Shown here one piece after another: positions 58,977-64,000 of a stretch of DNA of 64,000 nt. A program made the translations under genes and the position numbers. The DNA comes from Cheiracanthium punctorium (lineage: Eukaryota > Arthropoda > Arachnida > Araneae > Cheiracanthiidae). The stretch's first letter is position 1; each line of letters begins with the position of its first letter. The notes beneath the pieces were generated by a model that worked only from the letters and a program-made list of their open reading frames with translations, did no database searches and was not told the DNA's origin. The stretch spans positions 1 to 64,000 of the forward strand of contig JAWZYV010012356.1 of the NCBI GenBank assembly GCA_038373885.1, written 5' to 3'.

Positions 58977-61203
58977 TTAAGGACTGCGATTTCGTTACCA
59001 TTTTATACTAACTTATTATTGGGATTTTATTGAAAATTAATATTAATAATAACAATTACTTACATATACCCACATTAGTAGATATATTAATAACTATATC
59101 AGCATATATCGCCATTTGAAGTAAAAGAAATTGAGATTGAATCCTTATATATAATGTCACACCGAAAATATAGTATTTATTTTTATTTACTAGCTGCGTG
59201 CCCGTTCTTCGCACTGTAGTAAACGAAAATTTTCCTAACATGAGTAATTTCAATTAATTCCAGTGATGTGGAATCTAAAATAAAAGCAAAATTATTTGAC
59301 TCTTGATGTAAAGTTTGCGTCATGAGTATTAACCTGGCATCATTGCAATATAATGACTCAAAAAACGACGTCAGTGTCATTCGCGATCAGAAAAGTGAAA
59401 AGCTTAGCGGTTTGCAGAGAACTCCCGACTTTCAAAATGTGTTATTTCTACATCATACTGTAGTTCTACATTATACTGTTCAAGTTGTAGCATTAAATAC
59501 CTCAGACACTACATGAAATGGACAACCGTTTGTTTTAAAATAGCTGCGCACTCGCTCTTCATACGAGAAGTAGCGAATATTTTAGTAAAATCATATCTGC
59601 ATGAGACAAAACAGATTCTTTTTTTTTTAAGTTCAAGTAATCTCATCTGTGGAAATTACTGCGGGATATATTAACACAAATTAGAATTACTTATCGTTCA
59701 GTTGGTTGTAAGATAACCCTTGAAAAATTATAAACAGAACACTTTTAGTCTTTATTAAATCTCTACTATTTACTTTAACGTCAATTTCAAGTCTCTAAAA
59801 TATGTGTAAATTTTATATTAATGAAAACAAGATTATATTAACGATAATTATAATTATTTGCCTAATATTTCCAATAACATTACCGTGTGTGCATTTTTAG
59901 ATTTCATTATAGTATCTCAGTTGGTTAATAGACGTCTTATTTTTTGTTTATATTTTAAATTACTGAACAGTTAATTTGTTGACGACTATCCGTTTGTACT
60001 TTTCCACAATAATTTTTAGCGATAGTACTACAGTCGTTATGGACGCCCTGTTTACAGAAAAATTAAACCATAACCCCCTAATGTATATCCAGTGTGGATT
60101 TTTTTTAAAAATGAAAAGACATCTAACAGGCGAAGATAGGAACCCAATAGGAACCCAACTGCAAGATAAAATGATGGGGAGGAAAAAAATTTATAAAAGT
60201 TTTGCAAGTCGAAGGAAGGGAAAACATGATAATATAAACAAAAAGAGAAATAGTTTTTAAAAAAATTGCTTGCATTTCTTTCCGTCCGATATTAATATAT
60301 AAGAATAAAAAATGTCATTTTAATCTCTTTAAAATAGGCCAACAATAGGGATTTAACCGCCCCTAGAAAGTTGTTACCAGGGTGGGCGCCCCCCCCCCCC
60401 CTACTCACGCCGCAACGTGCGGGAAAGTTTGAGGATAATATCGGTACAAGGATATTTCAACCAAGGATATTCAACCATATTTCAACCTACTCAGACTAAG
60501 CATCAATGCGAATGCAAGTTGCTCTACTTCTAATCTCTCTCTGATATACCCGAAACCCGATTATCACAGGTGCAAGGGGGGGCGGTAGTCCGGTGCCCCT
60601 GAAGAAAAAGGGGGCCCATATATATCCCGATTATCTAAATTATAAATTCATATGTACTGAAATAGTAATTGTAGGGGAAAAACTGAATTTCCTCTATAAT
60701 ATAGGTATTACCTAATTGTCTATCACTAGATCAAGTTAGAGATATTTTTTGGGGGTGATAAATACGATTTGATTAAAGTGCAAAAACTACAGTTAACTGA
60801 AGTGCAATTTTCGAGTACAACAGCGGTCAATACTGGGTTAAAATGCTTAAAAAAGGGGGGGCTCAGTGAAGGGGCTTAATGCGTAAAAAAGGGGATAGTA
60901 AGGGGGGGCCCAAACTTAATGCCCCGAGCCCCGTCTAAAAGTGGTCAGATTTGAACATACCGTACCGCCTTTCCTATTTACTTATTATTTTTCTTTCAAC
61001 TCTTCTCTGTTTTCTTTTTTTTTCCGCCTCTTTCTTTATCCTCTCCTTTGTGTGTTTTGCATATCTCTCGTCTGTTCTAATTTTAAATGTTACGTGTTTG
61101 TGCGTATTGTAGAGTGCTGATAGTATACCAGGACCGAAAACGAAGGAGACGCAAGTTAAACGGTAGAGGCTTCAGGCAAATTGTCGCTTTTCAGATCGTA
61201 TTT

Positions 61204-61366
61204 ATGCGAGACGGAAAAAAATGCGAGAATTCTCGCGAGAAATCTCGCGCGAGACAAGACTCTGTCTCGTCTCGCGTCTCGTCCCGCAAAATATTTTCTT
61301 TCTCGTCTCGCAAAAAAAATTGCCTGTCTCGTCTCGCGAGACAATGCGAGAATTCTCGCGTCTCGC
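61204..61366. repeat. Right subterminal GTCTCG array
   Basis: The same motif as in the left array, in both orientations, with GCGAGAATTCTCGC palindromes (near 61,222 and 61,345). The reading frames passing through here (Arg/Ser-rich, such as 61,087-61,434) are by-products of the motif and not genes. Confidence 0.85.
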
Positions 61367-62661
61367 GTCCATCCCTAGAGGGGTTCCATACCTGGAAATC
61401 CATTCTTGCACGAGTACCTCTGCTACGGTCGTAGCTTCTTGTTCGGGAATAGGAAACGCTTCGGGCCATTTAGAGAAGTAGTCAATGACAACTAGGATGT
61501 ATTTGTTGCCATACGAAGTTCGCGGAAGAGGTCTCAGGATGTCGAGGGCAATCCTCTCAAAAGGCGCTCTTACAGTATAACGATGTAGTCTTCCACGGCT
61601 TCGTTTCTTCGGGCCTTTACGGGCGGCACAAGCGTCACAAGCTTGACACCACTTTTCGACGTCGCCTCGAGCCCTAACCCAGTAGAAGCGCTCGCGAACT
61701 TTCTGAAGGCTCTTCATTACGCCAAAATGACCTCCAGTATAGCCATTATGAAGTTCTTCTAGAACCTTCGGAATCCTCGAACGAGGGAGTACTAACTGCC
61801 ATCGGAGCATCTTGCCGTCGTCCGACTCCCATTTACGATACAGGACTCCATTTCTCAGGCGAAGTGAAACCCATAGAGCCCAGTACTGTTTCGTTGCCGG
61901 AATGCAAGATGATATTTCTTGCCAGCTGGGCTTATCGCCGGACTTTTCCATAAATTCCACAATTGGTTTGATGTCGCTATCTGCTAATTGGTCCGCCCGA
62001 ACATTTTCGTCACTCCAGGGATCTTGAGATGCTGCCGATGATGTAACTTGGCGGACAACGGGATGTTTCAGATGGTAATTTTTCTCCGCCCTGGAGCAAT
62101 AGCGACAACTGTCTATGCAGGGCCTTCTCGACAAAGCATCTGCATTTCCATGAGATGCCCCTTTCCGATGACGTATCTCGATGTCATATTCTTGTAATCG
62201 CTGTATCCACCTGGCTATTTGGCCCTCTGGATTCTTGAAATTTAGAAGCCAGGTTAAAGAGGCATGGTCCGTTCGGAGCAGGAACTTTCGGCCGTACAGG
62301 TAATGATGAAAGTGCTCCACGGCCTTAATGATAGCAAGAAGTTCCTTTCTCGTAACGCAATAGTTACGTTCTGCCTTTGAAAGGCATTTGCTCCAGTAAG
62401 CAATGACGTGTTCTTGTCCATCTATCTCCTGGGACAAAACTGCTCCAACACACTCCTTACTTGCGTCTGTGTCCAGGATAAAGGGCTTGTCAGGGTGAGG
62501 GTACGACAGGATCGGCGAAGATGTTAAAGCCGTCTTCAGTTCGTTGGATGCGTCCTCACATTCCTCAGTCCATAGAAATTTCTGTCCAGTCTCGGTCAAT
62601 TTGTGAAGAGGTCTTGCAGTTTGAGAAAAACCCTTCACGAATTTTCGATAGTAAGTACACA

Positions 62662-62836
62662 TAGGGATGGACGCGAGACGAAAAACTGGCGTCTCGCGTC
62701 TCGCAAAACAGCCGAAAAGCTTGTCTCGTCTCGCAAAAATCCCTATATCATAATGTTAAAAATGTCTGTCTCGTCTCGCAAAAAAGCTGTAAATCTCTGT
62801 CTCGTCTCGCAAAAAGTCGTCTCGCGTCCATCCCTA
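62662..62836. mobile_element. Short member of the same hAT-like family, 175 bp, in reverse transcriptase
   Basis: TAGGGATGGACGCGAGACG on the left and its mirror CGTCTCGCGTCCATCCCTA on the right, with exact 8 bp duplications AGTACACA (62,654-62,661 and 62,837-62,844). The interior is almost only GTCTCGTCTCGC units and A-rich spacers. It looks like a minimal derivative of the 2,552 bp element. The insertion places a stop from its own end (TAG, 62,836-62,834) in the pol frame. Confidence 0.93.
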
Positions 62837-64000
62837 AGTACACAGACCGAGAAAATTTCGTAAGTCATGGATATTCTCCGGACGACTCCAGTTCTGGACT
62901 GCGGACGTCTTTTCGGGATCGGTTCGGACTCCGTGGGCGGATATTATGTGCCCGAGGTAACGTACTTCCCGACGAAACAAATTGCACTTCGATGGACTTA
63001 GTTTCAAGTTTGCCCCTTTTAATTTCTGCAGTACCTTTCGAATGTTCTCGAGATGCTCTTCGAAAGTCTTTCCGACAATGATGATATCGTCAAAATAAAC
63101 GAGACATGCTTCGTAGGAAAGTCCTCTCAACACTGTCTCCATCAGACGCTCGAATGTAGCCGGTGCGTTGCAGAGTCCAAAAGGCATAACTTTGAACTGC
63201 CACAATCATTGTCCCGTGGTGAACGCAGTCTTTTCATGGTCGTCGGGATGAATTTCTACTTGCCAGTAGCCACTCTTGAGATCCAGAGTGGAGAACCATT
63301 CATTTCCCGATAAAGTGTCCAAAGTGTCGTCTATCCTGGGAAGAGGGTAGCTGTCTTTCTTGGTTATGTCATTCAGACGTCTATAGTCAACGCAGAACCG
63401 GGTGGAACCATTTTTCTTTCGGACCAAAACAATCGGTGAGGCCCAGGGACTAGTGGATGGCTCGATGACGTCATCACGCTGCATCTCCTCTAAAAGTCTG
63501 CTCACCTCTTCTTGCTTAGCAAACGGCAGCCGCCTAGGATGTTGCTTGATGGGAGAATGGCTGCCTGTATCTATCTTGTGTTGCGTTAAGCTCGTACGGC
63601 CAAAATCACCCGAAGTACGAGAGAAGAGGTCTTCAAATTCCGCTATTACTTTCTCCGCAGCGCTTCTCTGTTCTGCCGTTAACTCCACGTCTTGTAATAA
63701 TTCCTTCGTCAGGCACACGGAAGATTTAGCTGTCGTTTGGCTGATGTTCTTATTAATGCAGGTAACAGGAGTACATGTCGCCAAAACTTCATTTTTCTTT
63801 ATCACCTTCGACTTGTCCGTCACATTTGCTACTCTAACTGGAATTTCTGTTCTCGACAAGTCCACAAGTGTTGCTCCCACAAGTACTCCTCTGACGGAAT
63901 CACTATTGTTTGGGTGTTCGATTAATCCAAAACGGAATTTATTGCTTTCTTTTACTGTTCCAGAAATTATTGAATCAGTTCTGGGAGGTAGAATGATATC

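Larger units (their letters stand above)
58826..61377. mobile_element. hAT-like element with GTCTCG arrays, 2,552 bp, in integrase
   Basis: The left end TAGGGGTGGACGCGAGACG and, reversed, the right end TAGGGATGGACGCGAGACG differ at one base. The flanks GTGGGGTT (58,818-58,825) and GAGGGGTT (61,378-61,385) are an 8 bp target duplication with one mismatch. GTCTCGTCTCGC-type motifs crowd the first and last 150-180 bp, as subterminal transposase-binding repeats do in hAT elements. The interior holds no recognisable transposase: the longest frame (59,976-60,260, + strand) has no known domain. Two related stretches (TAGCTGCGTGCCCGTTCTTC near 59,192 and TAGCTGCGCACTCGCTCTTC near 59,541) suggest older elements captured inside. 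A G/C-homopolymer zone lies at 60,390-60,910. Confidence 0.88.
58156..64000 (-). pseudogene. pol: Ty3/gypsy-type pol, interrupted by two hAT-like insertions and one stop; runs past the window
   Basis: Read from 64,000 downwards: an open stretch that probably follows the protease, reverse transcriptase (CVDYRRLN, YPLPRID, FSTLDLKSGYWQ, catalytic YFDD at about 63,097-63,086), RNase H (LDTDAS near 62,473, RKELLAI, LRTDHAS, GNADALSR), integrase with its HHCC zinc motif (LHNGYTGGHFG, CQACDAC) and catalytic core (Asp in ALDILRP, Asp in LHSDQG, Glu in GMVERF), and a C-terminal region ending with the stop at 58,156-58,158. Three lesions: an in-frame TGA at 63,206-63,208, the 175 bp insertion 62,662-62,836 and the 2,552 bp insertion 58,826-61,377. 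Subtracting each insertion plus 8 bp leaves the frame continuous (183 and 2,560 bp; checked against codon phase). The gene would copy and integrate the element. Gag, protease and the 5' LTR lie outside the window. I could not define a 3' LTR below 58,156, and the exact clade is not determined. Confidence 0.93.

Noticed and set aside
61087..61434. Arg/Ser-rich open frame resembling an SR protein
   Set aside because: The Arg/Ser pattern comes from the GTCTCG array translated in several frames on both strands.
1..64000. CRISPR arrays, bacterial operons, rRNA genes
   Set aside because: None seen; direct repeats present are satellites, tandem duplications or transposon ends without regular spacers.

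Overview
The window is eukaryotic and metazoan, and looks arthropod-like; a chelicerate such as a spider would fit, but nothing in the sequence proves it. It is strongly A+T-rich, and there are no operons or bacterial-type genes. One ordinary host gene is supported: two exons on the + strand (1564-1651 and 9583-9978), separated by a 7.9 kb intron, encode the end of a Myb/SANT-like DNA-binding protein. Everything else that can be recognised is mobile DNA or its debris.

Region by region. 1-10 kb: the 3' end of the Myb/SANT-like gene; its intron holds a pogo-like MITE, a complete 1,200 bp Tc1 element with a broken transposase, and a Helitron-type helicase remnant. 10-18.7 kb: intergenic DNA with small inverted-repeat elements, a 172 bp tandem duplication, and a 0.7 kb element (12,773-13,475) carrying a hammerhead-ribozyme-like motif. 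18.7-21.1 kb: a decayed gene joining a DDE-type transposase, a Cys-rich zinc-binding segment and a ubiquitin-specific-peptidase-like segment. 21.4-22.6 kb: a degenerate satellite of about 255-265 bp units. 23-34 kb: a tRNA-derived SINE family, a 146-148 bp tandem repeat, and hAT-like elements with exact 8 bp target duplications, including a three-level nest (SINE in hAT-like element in hAT-like element, 31,522-33,226). 34.6-36.6 kb: two copies of one long-arm foldback family. 39.7-44.5 kb: a 2.4 kb inverted-repeat element with two SINEs inside, then two more members of the hammerhead-bearing family. 45-57 kb: another foldback, SINEs, a nested pair of small elements at 51.3-51.7 kb, and a second Tc1-like transposase remnant.

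58.1-64 kb (and past the window end): a Ty3/gypsy-type pol on the - strand, split by two insertions of one hAT-like family. The larger (2,552 bp) interrupts integrase and the smaller (175 bp) interrupts reverse transcriptase. Both have TAGGG.../...CCCTA ends, 8 bp target duplications, and dense GTCTCGTCTCGC-type motifs near the ends. Removing each insertion with one target copy keeps the pol frame, so both arrived after the retroelement.

The most interesting features are the hammerhead-like family (three copies, with covariation in stem II between two of them), the transposase/zinc-finger/USP-like composite gene, and the GTCTCG subterminal arrays. All coordinates come from reading the sequence by eye; approximate ends are marked as such.
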